Part shown: positions 1 through 9,343 of the stretch, piece by piece | Position numbering within the stretch: the stretch's first letter is position 1 | Layout: each line of letters starts with the position of its first letter | From: an uncultured Bacteroidota bacterium | GTDB lineage: Bacteria; Bacteroidota; Bacteroidia; Flavobacteriales; Flavobacteriaceae | Assembly (NCBI GenBank): GCA_902519955.1 | Contig: CABYMF010000002.1 | Location: 34,843-98,842, forward strand | Length of the DNA: 64,000 nt | Direction of reading: 5' to 3' | The notes under the pieces: generated by a model | Told to the model about the DNA's origin: nothing | Databases searched by the model: none | Seen by the model: only the letters and a program-made list of their open reading frames with translations | Position numbers and translations under genes: made by a program

Positions 1-18
1 TGATATTTATTTTTTTAT

Positions 19-26
19 TAAATTAG
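19..26 (+). promoter_or_regulatory. Possible -7 promoter element for the first secreted protein gene
   Basis: TAAATTAG resembles the Bacteroidota -7 element TAnnTTTG with one mismatch and lies 22 nt before the ATG at 48. The three paralogues at 10-12 kb have a similar motif (TATATTAG or TATATTGA) 24-27 nt before their ATG, and this shared geometry is the main support. The -33 region lies at or beyond the window edge. Confidence 0.3.
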
Positions 27-47
27 ACATCACCTTAAATCACATTG

Positions 48-743
48 ATGAATAAAGTGTTTATAATTTTAACTTCCGTATATACGCTTTCTCTAGGTGC
101 ACAAAATATTACATGGCAAAATGTAAACTTAAATGTACCATTTGAAAATACCCAGGCTGTTTTTAATCTTATTGATGGGTTCTACTCCAATATTGAAATC
201 CCTGAAGGTTTAAGAGTCTCACTCTGGAGTATTGAGTATAAAGGTTCAAGCGAAAAAGCAACTCATGTTTTAAATTTTGCAGGATCAAAAGAAAACTTAG
301 CAAAATTTGAGTCAAGAAAACTCAGTCCTGAATGGGACGCTTACTTATCAAGATTAAATTCTTTAACAGATAGGGATGGATTTGCAATAACTGCTGGAGT
401 AACCTTAGTAAGGTATAACCTTGACAAATGGCAAGAAACGATTGCTCAATCTCATCAGTGGAAGGTAAAAAACCCTTTAAAATTCATAACTGCCTTTGCC
501 AATTTAATGTCTGTGTTTGGAGACTCATCAGGATATGTTTCTATTGGGCAAACAACTCATGGAGTTGAACACGGTGAGACACATTACATTTATGCAACAT
601 TTCCTGATTTAGTTGCTGCGCTTGATTTTGGAAATTTAGGAAGTCAAGAAGAATCTAATGCAGTTAATGAGTGGTTGGATGCTACAAAAGACGAAGAATA
701 CACAAGAAGTATAACTAGAGTTATGCTCAAATCATGGGAATAA
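48..743 (+). CDS. Secreted two-repeat protein of unknown family (paralogue 1 of 4)
   Basis: I do not recognise the family. The 231-residue product starts with a signal peptide ending near residue 18 (SLGAQN). The mature part looks like two similar halves, each with a W-x-x-V-type beta start and a motif built on a conserved His: ATHVLNF around His73 and ETHYIYA around His179. It ends in Trp-Glu. Three homologues lie at 10213, 10994 and 11765, with the two His at nearly the same positions. A TTG lies in frame at 45, but ATG 48 is the natural start because the Lys and hydrophobic signal residues follow it directly. nhaD starts 12 nt downstream, so co-transcription is possible. A dimeric alpha/beta-barrel-like fold is a guess only. 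Confidence 0.75.
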   Translation: MNKVFIILTSVYTLSLGAQNITWQNVNLNVPFENTQAVFNLIDGFYSNIEIPEGLRVSLWSIEYKGSSEKATHVLNFAGSKENLAKFESRKLSPEWDAYLSRLNSLTDRDGFAITAGVTLVRYNLDKWQETIAQSHQWKVKNPLKFITAFANLMSVFGDSSGYVSIGQTTHGVEHGETHYIYATFPDLVAALDFGNLGSQEESNAVNEWLDATKDEEYTRSITRVMLKSWE

Positions 744-755
744 AAATTTAATTAA

Positions 756-2081
756 ATGGAAACAATATTATTAGGAATATTTATTGCAGGTTACTTATTA
801 ATTACACTTGAGCATAGCCTTAGAATTGATAAGCTAATACCAGCGCTTGGAATGATGGCTTTTTTATGGGCTATAATTGCAGTTTTTAATATACCTGTAT
901 TTGAAGTTGATACACAATTACGGGAATTAATACCTACAAAAGTCAAAAAAATAATGGCTTATCATCTCTCTCATACATCTGAAATTTTAATATTTCTTTT
1001 AGGTGCAATGACAATAGTAGAAATAATAGATTATTACAATGGTTTTGAAAAGATTAAATCCTTTATAAGGACTAAATCTAAAAAACGTCTATTATGGATA
1101 TTTGCTATACTTGCTTTTATTCTATCAGCAATTATTGATAATCTTACCGCTACAATAGTATTGATAACAATCTTGCAAAAGATTATTAGAGATAAGAATT
1201 TAAGATTATGGTTTGCAGGGCTAATTGTAATTGCTGCTAATGCAGGTGGAGCATGGTCTCCAATTGGAGATGTAACAACAACGATGCTTTGGATTGCAGA
1301 TAAAGTTACAGTGCCTATGTTATTATATTATGTTTTTATTCCATCCATAGTATGTATGGTTGTCCCGGTATATGTTGCTTCATTTTTAAAACCGTTTAAA
1401 GGAAATGTTGGTAAAGTGGATAATGATGAAAGTAATATAACAAGTATAGGTACTACGATGTTATGGTTAGGGTTAGGAGGGATAATATTTGTTCCTGTAT
1501 TTAAAGTTATAACTGGACTACCTCCATATGTTGGGATGATGTTATCATTAGCAATTGTTGCGACTTTTGCAGAAATATTTAGTGGAACAAAATTTAATAT
1601 TACCACACCTAACGATGATAGTATTATGCATAGTAAAAGTCCTGTTCATAGTGCTTTAACTAAAATTGAATTGCCAAGTATTCTTTTCTTTTTAGGAATA
1701 TTGATGGCAGTTGCGGCCTTAGAATCAATAGGATATTTATTTGAATTTGCTCAGTATTTAGAGACAGTAATACCGGATATTAGAATAGTCGCAGGACTTT
1801 TAGGTTTAGGATCTGCTGTAATAGATAATGTCCCGCTAGTAGCAGCATCAATAGGTATGTTTTCTCAGCCAATAGATGATTCTCTATGGCATTTAATTGC
1901 ATATTCTGCTGGAACAGGTGGAAGTGTATTAGTTATTGGTTCAGCTGCAGGAGTTGTTGCAATGGGTATGGAGAAAATTGAATTTTTCTGGTATTTAAAA
2001 AAGATTGGCTGGTTAGCCTTCATAGGTTTTATTTCTGGGTTTATAACTTTTGTTCTTTTGGAGGCATATGTCTTAGTATAA
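756..2081 (+). CDS. nhaD: NhaD-type Na+/H+ antiporter
   Basis: Inner-membrane sodium/proton antiporter of the ion transporter (IT/ArsB) superfamily, which exports Na+ in exchange for H+. The 441 residues form about 11-12 hydrophobic segments. Family landmarks are visible: SAIIDNLTAT, ANAGGAWSPIGD and near the C-terminus SAVIDNVPLVAAS, where buried Asp and Asn residues of the two inverted halves sit. Length is normal for NhaD. It follows the secreted protein gene by 12 nt, and folC starts 4 nt after its stop, so it sits in an operon-like run. Together with the Na+-NQR and Na+-type pyrophosphatase in this window it fits a sodium-cycling marine bacterium. Confidence 0.92.
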   Translation: METILLGIFIAGYLLITLEHSLRIDKLIPALGMMAFLWAIIAVFNIPVFEVDTQLRELIPTKVKKIMAYHLSHTSEILIFLLGAMTIVEIIDYYNGFEKIKSFIRTKSKKRLLWIFAILAFILSAIIDNLTATIVLITILQKIIRDKNLRLWFAGLIVIAANAGGAWSPIGDVTTTMLWIADKVTVPMLLYYVFIPSIVCMVVPVYVASFLKPFKGNVGKVDNDESNITSIGTTMLWLGLGGIIFVPVFKVITGLPPYVGMMLSLAIVATFAEIFSGTKFNITTPNDDSIMHSKSPVHSALTKIELPSILFFLGILMAVAALESIGYLFEFAQYLETVIPDIRIVAGLLGLGSAVIDNVPLVAASIGMFSQPIDDSLWHLIAYSAGTGGSVLVIGSAAGVVAMGMEKIEFFWYLKKIGWLAFIGFISGFITFVLLEAYVLV

Positions 2082-2085
2082 AATA

Positions 2086-3282
2086 TTGGACTATAAAAAC
2101 ATAGAGGATTGGATTTTAAGTAGATTACCTTCATATCAAGCTATAGGTAAAAAAGCATATAACCCCGGCCTTAATAATGTCATTAAATTTATTTCAGCCC
2201 TAGAATTATCTTTAGAAAGACTAAATTTTATACATGTCGGTGGAACAAATGGAAAAGGGAGTACATCAGCCTATATCTCATCTATACTGCAGGAATCTAA
2301 TTATAAAGTTGGAATTTTCACTTCACCACACTTTTATGATTTTAGGGAAAGAATAAAAATTAATAATCAGAGGATTAAAAAGTCTTTTATTATAAATTTT
2401 ATTGAGGATAATAAGAATCTTATAGAAAAATTAAAATTAAGTTTTTTTGAGCTTTCATTTTGTATTTCATTGGCTTATTTTATAAAATCTAAAGTTGACT
2501 ATTCGATAATTGAGGTTGGCTTAGGTGGAAGGCTAGATGCTACAAACATTATAGACCCATTAATTTCTGTCATAACTAATATTTCATTTGACCATACAGA
2601 TATTCTTGGCAATACATTAGAAATGATTGCAAATGAAAAAGCTGGTATCTTCAAACAGAATTCAAAAATTATAATTGGAGAAAGAAATGATATTGTTGAT
2701 GAAATTTTTGTTAAAAAAGCTAAAGAAATGTCATCAACAATTACATTTGTTCCCGATTTTGATGATCAAAAAAACTACTCTAATGTAATTTATTTAAATA
2801 ACAATATAAAAACTGCTATTTATACTTGCAAAGCACTCAATTTAAATAATGTAAATAATGATAAAATATTAGCTGGTATATCAAATATTAAAAAGAATAG
2901 TCAATTAATAGGAAGATGGACAACCGTAAGTAATAATCCAAAAATTATATTTGATGCTGCGCATAATTTAGCTGGATTTGAAAGTATCTCTTCTCAATTA
3001 CTTAAAACCAAATACAATCAATTACATGTTATTCTAGCATTTATAAAAGGAAAAAACATAAATGAGCTTATTAGTACATTACCTTCAAATTCAAATATTT
3101 ATTTTACATCTATTAACATGGAAAGAGGAATGGGCTTTAGCGAAATTATTCAAAATGTAGGTAGAAGTATTATCTTTGATAAGAATCCTAAAAGATTACT
3201 TGATACTGTGAAAATGCGATGTTCAGATCAAGACTTAATATTAATAACTGGTAGCAACTTTATTGCAAAAAGTATTTTATGA
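2086..3282 (+). CDS. folC: Folylpolyglutamate synthase / dihydrofolate synthase
   Basis: Cytosolic Mur-ligase-type enzyme that adds glutamate to dihydropteroate and to folates using ATP. The P-loop GGTNGKGST is at residues 52-60, followed by SPHFYDFRERI, the HTDILG segment near residue 165 and DAAHN in the C-terminal domain, all typical of FolC. The start is TTG: the protein then opens MDYKNIEDWILSRLP, which matches the usual FolC N-terminus, and no in-frame ATG exists nearby. Length 398 is normal. The next gene overlaps the stop by 4 nt. Dihydrofolate reductase and thymidylate synthase lie elsewhere in the window (36-38 kb). Confidence 0.93.
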   Translation: MDYKNIEDWILSRLPSYQAIGKKAYNPGLNNVIKFISALELSLERLNFIHVGGTNGKGSTSAYISSILQESNYKVGIFTSPHFYDFRERIKINNQRIKKSFIINFIEDNKNLIEKLKLSFFELSFCISLAYFIKSKVDYSIIEVGLGGRLDATNIIDPLISVITNISFDHTDILGNTLEMIANEKAGIFKQNSKIIIGERNDIVDEIFVKKAKEMSSTITFVPDFDDQKNYSNVIYLNNNIKTAIYTCKALNLNNVNNDKILAGISNIKKNSQLIGRWTTVSNNPKIIFDAAHNLAGFESISSQLLKTKYNQLHVILAFIKGKNINELISTLPSNSNIYFTSINMERGMGFSEIIQNVGRSIIFDKNPKRLLDTVKMRCSDQDLILITGSNFIAKSIL

Positions 3283-3986
3283 AAAATAAATTTTTAATTT
3301 TTCTTTATTTAATATTGAAGTCTTCAGCTATCTATTCTCAGATAATAACTGATAGACCTAGTCAAACTGACTCTCCACTTTTAATAGACAAAGGTTACGT
3401 TCAAATTGAGACAGGGGTTTCAATTGAAGAAATACAGTCAAAGATCAACTCGCTAGTTAGAATTGGAATTTTAAATGGAGTTGAGGTAAGAATAAATAGT
3501 AATTACATCATTAATGATGAAATATCTTACCAAAAAAATTCTTCTTTTGCTGATTTTGAATTAGGTTCAAAGTTTAAATTATTAGATAATGATAAACTTA
3601 ATACTAATATTAGCTTTTTAACATATCTTTCTATTCCAACTGCTCCTGAGGTTTTTTCAAACAATGAATATGGCTTTTTAAATAAATTATTAGTGTCCCA
3701 TAATTTAACTTCTGACTCTCAAATGGGTTATAATATTGGTTATAATAAATTTACAAATTATGACGGCTTATATGTTTATTCATTATTATATGACAAAACC
3801 CTAGGTTCTTTTTCTATTTTTTTTGAATTATTTGGTAATTCAAATTCAAATATCTCTAATTCTAATTTTAACTCAGGTATAACATATCTTATTGACAACG
3901 ATAAACAATTAGATTTATCAATGGTAAAAGGTTTAAATAATGATTTGTTCTTTATTAAATTAGGTTTTAGTTTTAGAATTTACTAA
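3279..3986 (+). CDS. Putative outer-membrane beta-barrel of the MetA-pathway (phenol_MetA_deg-like) family
   Basis: The 235-residue protein has a signal peptide (about residues 1-20, ending SAIYSQ). The opening ITDRPSQTDSPLL followed by KGYVQIETG is typical of the transporter family often labelled phenol MetA degradation-like. The rest alternates polar and hydrophobic residues as in beta strands and ends in a Phe/Tyr-rich strand (FSFRIY), which suits an outer-membrane barrel. The transported substrate is unknown. It overlaps folC by 4 nt (ATGA), so it is translated from the same message, although a functional link to folate is not evident. It converges with the gene ending at 4028. Confidence 0.6.
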   Translation: MKNKFLIFLYLILKSSAIYSQIITDRPSQTDSPLLIDKGYVQIETGVSIEEIQSKINSLVRIGILNGVEVRINSNYIINDEISYQKNSSFADFELGSKFKLLDNDKLNTNISFLTYLSIPTAPEVFSNNEYGFLNKLLVSHNLTSDSQMGYNIGYNKFTNYDGLYVYSLLYDKTLGSFSIFFELFGNSNSNISNSNFNSGITYLIDNDKQLDLSMVKGLNNDLFFIKLGFSFRIY

Positions 3987-4027
3987 AAACTCTATATTTT
4001 TATATTTATTATATGTTATGTATAGGG

Positions 4028-4867
4028 TTAAATAAACCAAAATAATCTTGGAGTTTCTTTTTTATACTTTCTATATTCTTTAAGATTTCCCCATTTTTTT
4101 TCGCCGCTTTTTTCTAATAAATTTATTCCACTTACATATACAAGAAGTAAATATGTGAATATTGGAGATATAAGGGTAAATAGTTGATTTATCTCTAGTG
4201 ATGAATAACTAATTATTGCTACTCCTATCCATAAAATTATTTCACCTAAATAATTGGGATGTCTGGAGTATTTCCATAATCCTGTTGTTATGAACTTATC
4301 CTCATTATCCTTAATCTTTCTAAAATTTGTCTTTTGAGTATCAGCTATTATTTCTAATGTTAATCCAATTACAAACAACAATATACCTATGTAAGTAACT
4401 CCAGTTAATTCTATTCCATTTGATATTCCAGTTAATGCACATAGAGCACATATTGACACCCACATTCCGGAAAAAGTAAATGCCATAAAAAACCAACTAA
4501 ATGATTTTTTAATTTCCCTAAACCTTTTATCCTCTCCTGCTTTTTTTATTCTTAAAAATAAAAAAGTTCCTAATCTTAGTGTCCATATTATTATTAATAA
4601 AGAAAGAATGATATTTCCAAAGTTTATAACACCATTGTAGGATGATACTAGTACATAAAATATGATTGTTATATATGAAAGACTTCCAGTTAGGTCATAA
4701 AATTTTTCTGTTTTGTAGATAAATGCAGGTATAAATAATAACCAATGAAAAATGAAAGACAAAATAATTCCATTTCTTACCTCATCAATTCCAGTAAGAA
4801 TTCCCAATGATACTGATATCAAAACAGCAACAAATGATATTATATAATTTGCTAGAATATTATTCAT
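4028..4867 (-). CDS. DUF1295 family membrane protein (steroid 5-alpha-reductase-like)
   Basis: Integral membrane protein of 279 residues with about 7 hydrophobic segments. The motif GLWKYSRHPNYLGEIILW near residue 205 is the signature of the DUF1295 / isoprenylcysteine methyltransferase-like / steroid 5-alpha-reductase C-terminal group, in which the Arg-His-Pro-Asn-Tyr segment contacts a cofactor. The actual reaction is not known for bacterial DUF1295 members. The start overlaps the end of the upstream homocysteine methyltransferase by 8 nt, so the two form a two-gene operon read leftwards. It converges with the barrel protein gene across 41 nt. Confidence 0.8.
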   Translation of the reverse strand: MNNILANYIISFVAVLISVSLGILTGIDEVRNGIILSFIFHWLLFIPAFIYKTEKFYDLTGSLSYITIIFYVLVSSYNGVINFGNIILSLLIIIWTLRLGTFLFLRIKKAGEDKRFREIKKSFSWFFMAFTFSGMWVSICALCALTGISNGIELTGVTYIGILLFVIGLTLEIIADTQKTNFRKIKDNEDKFITTGLWKYSRHPNYLGEIILWIGVAIISYSSLEINQLFTLISPIFTYLLLVYVSGINLLEKSGEKKWGNLKEYRKYKKETPRLFWFI

Positions 4868-5747
4868 AATTATCTATTTCTTCTCTCATTTTTTTAATTT
4901 CATTATAACCTACCCTACAACATCCTCCTATGATATCAGGAGATAAACTTAACCAATTTTTTATCATTTTGTCTTCATACAACTTTTTCCCAATCCAAAT
5001 TTTTTCTTTTGGATTATAAACTTCTCCTGAGTTAGGATAAATTATAATTTTCTTTTCTGTATTATTCTTTATCATTAAATATGCCTCTTTTACAAATAGT
5101 GGAGAAAAACAATTAAGACCAATAGTAGTTATATGATCAAAGTTAGAAAGGATATTACAAGCTTCTGAAATTGATGAACCATCCCTGAAATTTATATCAT
5201 CATCACATGTCATAGAAACCCATATTTCTTTATCTAGCTTTTCAAAAATATTAGATAGTATTTTTATTTCTCTCAAACATGGTATGGTTTCGTATAAAAT
5301 AACTTCATAATTAATCTCATTAATTATATTAAGATTATTAACATGAAAATTTAGTATTTCTTCATCACTGCAATCATAAAGACCAACATATTCTGATGCA
5401 CTTTTCTTGTAAGATGCAAATGGGCCTAAACTAGCTACAATTTTTATATCCTTATTTGTATTAGACTCTTTAATTGCATCTTTGGCTATGTTCAATGATT
5501 TTTGAAATATCTCTTTGATCTTATCCGAATTTATTCCCTCTTCTTTTAAAATATCATAACTAATTTGGTATGTAGAAGTTAAAATATAATCAGCACCTGA
5601 ATTGATATAACCTTTATGAATTTTTTTAATTAGTTCTGGATTATTAATCAATGCATCTCCAGTCCAAAGTCTATTATTTAGATTATAACCATCTAACTCT
5701 AATGGGTAGGACATACTCCCATCTAAAAGTTTGATATTATTTTTCAT
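4860..5747 (-). CDS. Homocysteine S-methyltransferase (MmuM-like)
   Basis: Zn-dependent methyltransferase that transfers a methyl group from a donor such as S-methylmethionine or SAM to homocysteine, making methionine. The 295-residue TIM barrel starts with LLDGSMSYPLE and carries the three expected Zn-binding cysteines: Cys213 in GLNCF and Cys276-Cys277 in GGCC. Its size (about 300) matches MmuM/HMT and it lacks the extra domains of MetH. It is first gene of an operon with the DUF1295 protein and lies divergent to tRNA-Val. It could salvage methylated sulfur compounds alongside the MetX/MetY route at 43-46 kb. The methyl donor cannot be read from sequence. Confidence 0.88.
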   Translation of the reverse strand: MKNNIKLLDGSMSYPLELDGYNLNNRLWTGDALINNPELIKKIHKGYINSGADYILTSTYQISYDILKEEGINSDKIKEIFQKSLNIAKDAIKESNTNKDIKIVASLGPFASYKKSASEYVGLYDCSDEEILNFHVNNLNIINEINYEVILYETIPCLREIKILSNIFEKLDKEIWVSMTCDDDINFRDGSSISEACNILSNFDHITTIGLNCFSPLFVKEAYLMIKNNTEKKIIIYPNSGEVYNPKEKIWIGKKLYEDKMIKNWLSLSPDIIGGCCRVGYNEIKKMREEIDNYE

Positions 5748-5791
5748 ATAACTAAATTAATAAAGTATATGATAGAAAATTTAAAATAAAC

Positions 5792-5799
5792 TATATTTG
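5792..5799 (+). promoter_or_regulatory. -7 promoter element of tRNA-Val
   Basis: TATATTTG matches the Bacteroidota -7 consensus TAnnTTTG exactly and ends 13 nt before the first base of the tRNA. The same octamer stands at the equivalent place before tRNA-Leu (29007-29014). No convincing TTTG is seen at -33. Confidence 0.6.
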
Positions 5800-5812
5800 C
5801 ACCCTATCTATA

Positions 5813-5887
5813 GGGCGCTTAGCTCAGTTGGTTTAGAGCACCTCGTTTACACCGAGGGGGTCGGGGGTTCGAATCCCTCAGCGCCCA
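5813..5887 (+). tRNA. tRNA-Val (anticodon UAC)
   Basis: 75 nt cloverleaf read directly from sequence. The acceptor stem GGGCGCT pairs with AGCGCCC at 5880-5886, followed by discriminator A. The D arm contains AGCTCAGTTGG. The anticodon arm is CCTCG-TTTACAC-CGAGG with anticodon TAC. The T arm carries GGTTCGAATCC. CCA is not encoded and must be added afterwards. The sulfatase gene ends only 3 nt downstream on the other strand. Confidence 0.97.
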
Positions 5888-5890
5888 CAT

Positions 5891-7282
5891 TCATTCTCCC
5901 CTATTTTCATTTCCCTTAATACCAAGTAAATTATCACCTAGTTCATTTCTTGCTTCATCAGCTAGTTTTTCCATTTTTTTTACGATCTCAGGAAATCTAT
6001 TGTAGACATTAATTCTCTCCTGAGGATCATCCTTTAAATTATATAATTCATTTTTATTTATTAGATTCATATCATACTTTACAGGGATTCCATCTTTTCC
6101 TCCCATTTTTCCGTTAAGAGACCTGTAAGTTCTAGATAAATGAATTTTCCAATTATTCATTCTAATTGAATGTAGTTCATTAACCCTATGGTAGAAGTAT
6201 AACTTTTCATGAGGTGATTTACTCTTTTTACCAGATAATAGAGGCCAAATATTTTTACCATCAATTTTATTTTTGGATAATTTTGAATTAGTTATACTAG
6301 CAAAAGTTGGCATCCAATCAATTGCCATTATTGGCTCATCAATTTCATTGGGTTTTAATCCTTTTGGAAATTTAATTATACTTGGAACTCTAACTCCACC
6401 TTCCCAAGTTGTTCCTTTACCCTCTCTGTATATCCCAGAAGAGCCTGAATGATTCCCATAAGAAAGCCATGGTCCATTATCAGATGTAAAAACAACAATT
6501 GTATTTTCAGTTAGTCCACTCTCTTCTATTTTATTTAAAACCCTTCCCACTGAATAATCTATCTCTGTGATAACATCTGCATAAAGTCCATTTCCAGTTA
6601 TATCCTCAAAATCTTTAGATACAAAAAGTGGAACATGAGGCTGTGAATGCGCAATATAGAGAAAGAAAGGACTATCCTTATTTTTTTCAATAAAGTCTAT
6701 GCTTTCAGATGTGATATCTTTTGTTAAGTTAGACTGATCTATTATCTCTTTTAGGGCATTTTCATTTCTGTACAAAAGTAAATCTTGTGGATATGCCTCT
6801 GGATATTCTGGATGCCATCTCCACATATCATTTGAATACAATATTCCGTAGAATTCATCAAAACCATGATTGGAAGGAAAGAATTCTTTTTTGCTTCCAA
6901 GATGCCATTTACCAAAAATTCCTGTTTTATAACCATTATCTTTTAACATCTCAGCTAGGGTATATTCTCTATGACTTATACCTGAGTCAGATGTAGGCCC
7001 AAAGGCATTATAAATTCCTATTCTATTCGGGTAAGCACCTGTAAGTATTGCTGCTCTTGATGCCGAACATACTGGTTGAGCTGCATAATATGATGTTAAT
7101 TTAACTCCATCCTCAGCAAGTTTATCAATATTGATTGTCTCAATTGTTTCTGATCCATAAGAAGATAAGTCACCGTAGCCAAGATCATCAGCTAAAATGA
7201 AGACAATGTTTGGACTATTATTTTTCTTTTCACATGAAAAAATAACCAATAATATTATTAAGTATTTAATTCTTTTTAACAT
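5891..7282 (-). CDS. Lipoprotein sulfatase (S1 family, arylsulfatase A-like)
   Basis: Hydrolyses sulfate esters, probably on exported polysaccharide or glycan substrates. The protein has 463 residues. A lipoprotein signal with lipobox Cys17 (VIFSC) places it on a periplasm-facing or surface membrane. ADDLGYGDLS at about 31-40 holds metal-binding Asp residues, and Cys72 in CSASR is the residue that must be converted to formylglycine. GKWHLG and HSQPHVPLF segments further support the family. A separate formylglycine-generating enzyme is needed and is not in this window. The gene is divergent from the S9 peptidase gene with 48 nt between them. The sulfated substrate cannot be assigned. Confidence 0.92.
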   Translation of the reverse strand: MLKRIKYLIILLVIFSCEKKNNSPNIVFILADDLGYGDLSSYGSETIETINIDKLAEDGVKLTSYYAAQPVCSASRAAILTGAYPNRIGIYNAFGPTSDSGISHREYTLAEMLKDNGYKTGIFGKWHLGSKKEFFPSNHGFDEFYGILYSNDMWRWHPEYPEAYPQDLLLYRNENALKEIIDQSNLTKDITSESIDFIEKNKDSPFFLYIAHSQPHVPLFVSKDFEDITGNGLYADVITEIDYSVGRVLNKIEESGLTENTIVVFTSDNGPWLSYGNHSGSSGIYREGKGTTWEGGVRVPSIIKFPKGLKPNEIDEPIMAIDWMPTFASITNSKLSKNKIDGKNIWPLLSGKKSKSPHEKLYFYHRVNELHSIRMNNWKIHLSRTYRSLNGKMGGKDGIPVKYDMNLINKNELYNLKDDPQERINVYNRFPEIVKKMEKLADEARNELGDNLLGIKGNENRGE

Positions 7283-7330
7283 TCTAATTTTAATAACTTT
7301 AAAATCAAATATTACTAATTAATTTAATTT

Positions 7331-9343
7331 ATGAAAAAATTTTTATTAATATCTCTTGTATCTGTTAATGCATTTTCTCAAATCTCAAATATTTTTGAAC
7401 CCATTGATGTCTTTGACTTAGAATATGTTTCTAATACTCAAATATCTCCTGGTGGAGACAAAGTATTATATCAAAGAAACTTTAATGATATAATGACAGA
7501 TGAAAGTTTTTCAAATATTTGGTTAATAGATTATGAAGGGACAAATAATAGACCAATAACAACAGGAAATTTTAAAGATAATTCTCCAAAATGGTCCAAT
7601 AAAGGAGACAAATTTATATTCCAATCAAATAGAGAAGGAAAACCTCAAATTTTTCTGTTTGATTTAGATAATAATTCAATTCAAAAATTAACAAACTTTC
7701 AATATTCAATTGAATCAACACAATGGTCACCAGATGATAATTATATTTTATTCTCATCATTTATTGATAGTGAAAGGGATACTTTAATCGAGATGCCAGA
7801 TAAGCCCAAGGGTGCTAAATGGAACGATCCTCCAGTTGAAATATCAGATTTAAATTACAAGTATGACAGTTCGGGATTTAGAAAACCTGGAGAGGTCCAA
7901 TTCTTTATAATCCCAATTAATGGTGGAACACCTAGACAGATTAGTAATATAAAACCTGAAAAAAGAGCTGGACAGGGTGTTTGGCTTGGAAATGATAAAA
8001 TTATTTTTTCTGCAAATCTTAATGAATACTCTGATTACAATCCCAATAATTCTGAAATATATGTCCTTAATTTAGATTCAGGTGACCATAAATCACTTAC
8101 TTCACGAAATGGTCCTGATTACAGTCCAAAAGTTTCTCATGACAACTCAATGATTGCATATCTAGGTTATGATGATGAGTATTTAGGGTACCAACAAAAC
8201 TCAATATACATAATGAATTCAGATGGATCAGATAAATATAAAATTCAACTAGATATTGATAGAAATATTTCAAATATTTACTGGTCGGGTGATAATAAGA
8301 AAATTTTTTTTCAGTTTGATGATAAGGGAATAACTAAAATTGCCTCAACTTCACTAGATGGAAAACTTCAAGTTGAAGTAGATCAAGTTGGAGGTTTATC
8401 ATTTTCAAGACCCTACAGCGGAGGATTTTTTAGTTTATCTAAGAATAATAGATATTCATTTACTTATGGGACAGCCTATAATCCCGCTGACCTGGCTGTT
8501 GGCTTTAGAGGATCTAAAAAGCGATTGACAAATTTAAATAAGGATTTATTTGATTATAAAAAGTTGGGAAATGTTGAAGAGATATGGTACGATTCTTCTT
8601 ATGATGGCAAAATGATCCATGGATGGATTGTAAAACCTCCAAACTTTGATAGTTCAAAAAAGTATCCTTTAATTTTAGAGATTCATGGTGGTCCACATAC
8701 AAATTATGGATTTCATTTTTCATCAGAGGTTCAACTCTTTGCTTCTAAAGGATATGTGGTCTTATACACAAATCCAAGGGGAAGTACAAGCTATGGAAAA
8801 GAATTTGCAAATTTGATTCATCATAATTATCCAAGTCAAGATTATGACGATTTAATGTCAGGAGTAGACTATGTTATTGAAAAAGGATACATAGATGAAT
8901 CTAAACTTTTTGTAACTGGTGGAAGTGGAGGAGGAGTGTTAACATCTTGGATAGTTGGAAAAACTGATAGGTTTGCTGCTGCTGTTGTAGCAAAACCAGT
9001 AATTAATTGGTATAGCTTTGTCTTATACGCAGATAATATTGGGTACTTTTATAAATACTGGTTTAAAGATTTTCCATGGGATGATCCTGAGAGTTATTTG
9101 AAAAGGTCACCCATAAGTTATGTTGGAAATGTATCAACTCCTACTATGGTTCTTACTGGGGAAAAAGATTATCGAACTCCAATGGCTGAGAGTGAACAAT
9201 TTTATGCCGGTTTAAAGTTAAATAAGGTTGAAACTATGCTTGTAAGAATTCCAAATGCTAATCATGGAATAGCCTCTAAGCCAAGTAATTTAATTGCAAA
9301 GGTTAATGCAATCATAGCTTGGTTTGAAAAATATAAAAAATGA
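7331..9343 (+). CDS. Secreted S9 family prolyl oligopeptidase-like serine peptidase
   Basis: The 670-residue protein starts with a signal peptide (residues 1-16, ending NAFSQ). An N-terminal WD40-like/TolB-like beta-propeller contains repeated SPxG/DxxxIxF blades. The C-terminal alpha/beta-hydrolase domain has Ser532 in GGSGGG, Asp613 in GEKDYRTP and His645 in NHGI as the catalytic triad. This is the layout of acylaminoacyl-peptidases and dipeptidyl peptidases of clan SC, which clip short peptides, here probably in the periplasm. Exact cleavage preference is unknown. The SDR gene overlaps its stop by 4 nt. Confidence 0.92.
   Translation: MKKFLLISLVSVNAFSQISNIFEPIDVFDLEYVSNTQISPGGDKVLYQRNFNDIMTDESFSNIWLIDYEGTNNRPITTGNFKDNSPKWSNKGDKFIFQSNREGKPQIFLFDLDNNSIQKLTNFQYSIESTQWSPDDNYILFSSFIDSERDTLIEMPDKPKGAKWNDPPVEISDLNYKYDSSGFRKPGEVQFFIIPINGGTPRQISNIKPEKRAGQGVWLGNDKIIFSANLNEYSDYNPNNSEIYVLNLDSGDHKSLTSRNGPDYSPKVSHDNSMIAYLGYDDEYLGYQQNSIYIMNSDGSDKYKIQLDIDRNISNIYWSGDNKKIFFQFDDKGITKIASTSLDGKLQVEVDQVGGLSFSRPYSGGFFSLSKNNRYSFTYGTAYNPADLAVGFRGSKKRLTNLNKDLFDYKKLGNVEEIWYDSSYDGKMIHGWIVKPPNFDSSKKYPLILEIHGGPHTNYGFHFSSEVQLFASKGYVVLYTNPRGSTSYGKEFANLIHHNYPSQDYDDLMSGVDYVIEKGYIDESKLFVTGGSGGGVLTSWIVGKTDRFAAAVVAKPVINWYSFVLYADNIGYFYKYWFKDFPWDDPESYLKRSPISYVGNVSTPTMVLTGEKDYRTPMAESEQFYAGLKLNKVETMLVRIPNANHGIASKPSNLIAKVNAIIAWFEKYKK

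Noticed and set aside
3971..3988. Hairpin TTTTAG-AATTTA-CTAAAA at the end of the barrel-protein gene
   Set aside because: Only six AT-rich pairs without a GC core; not convincing as a terminator although a T-rich stretch follows.
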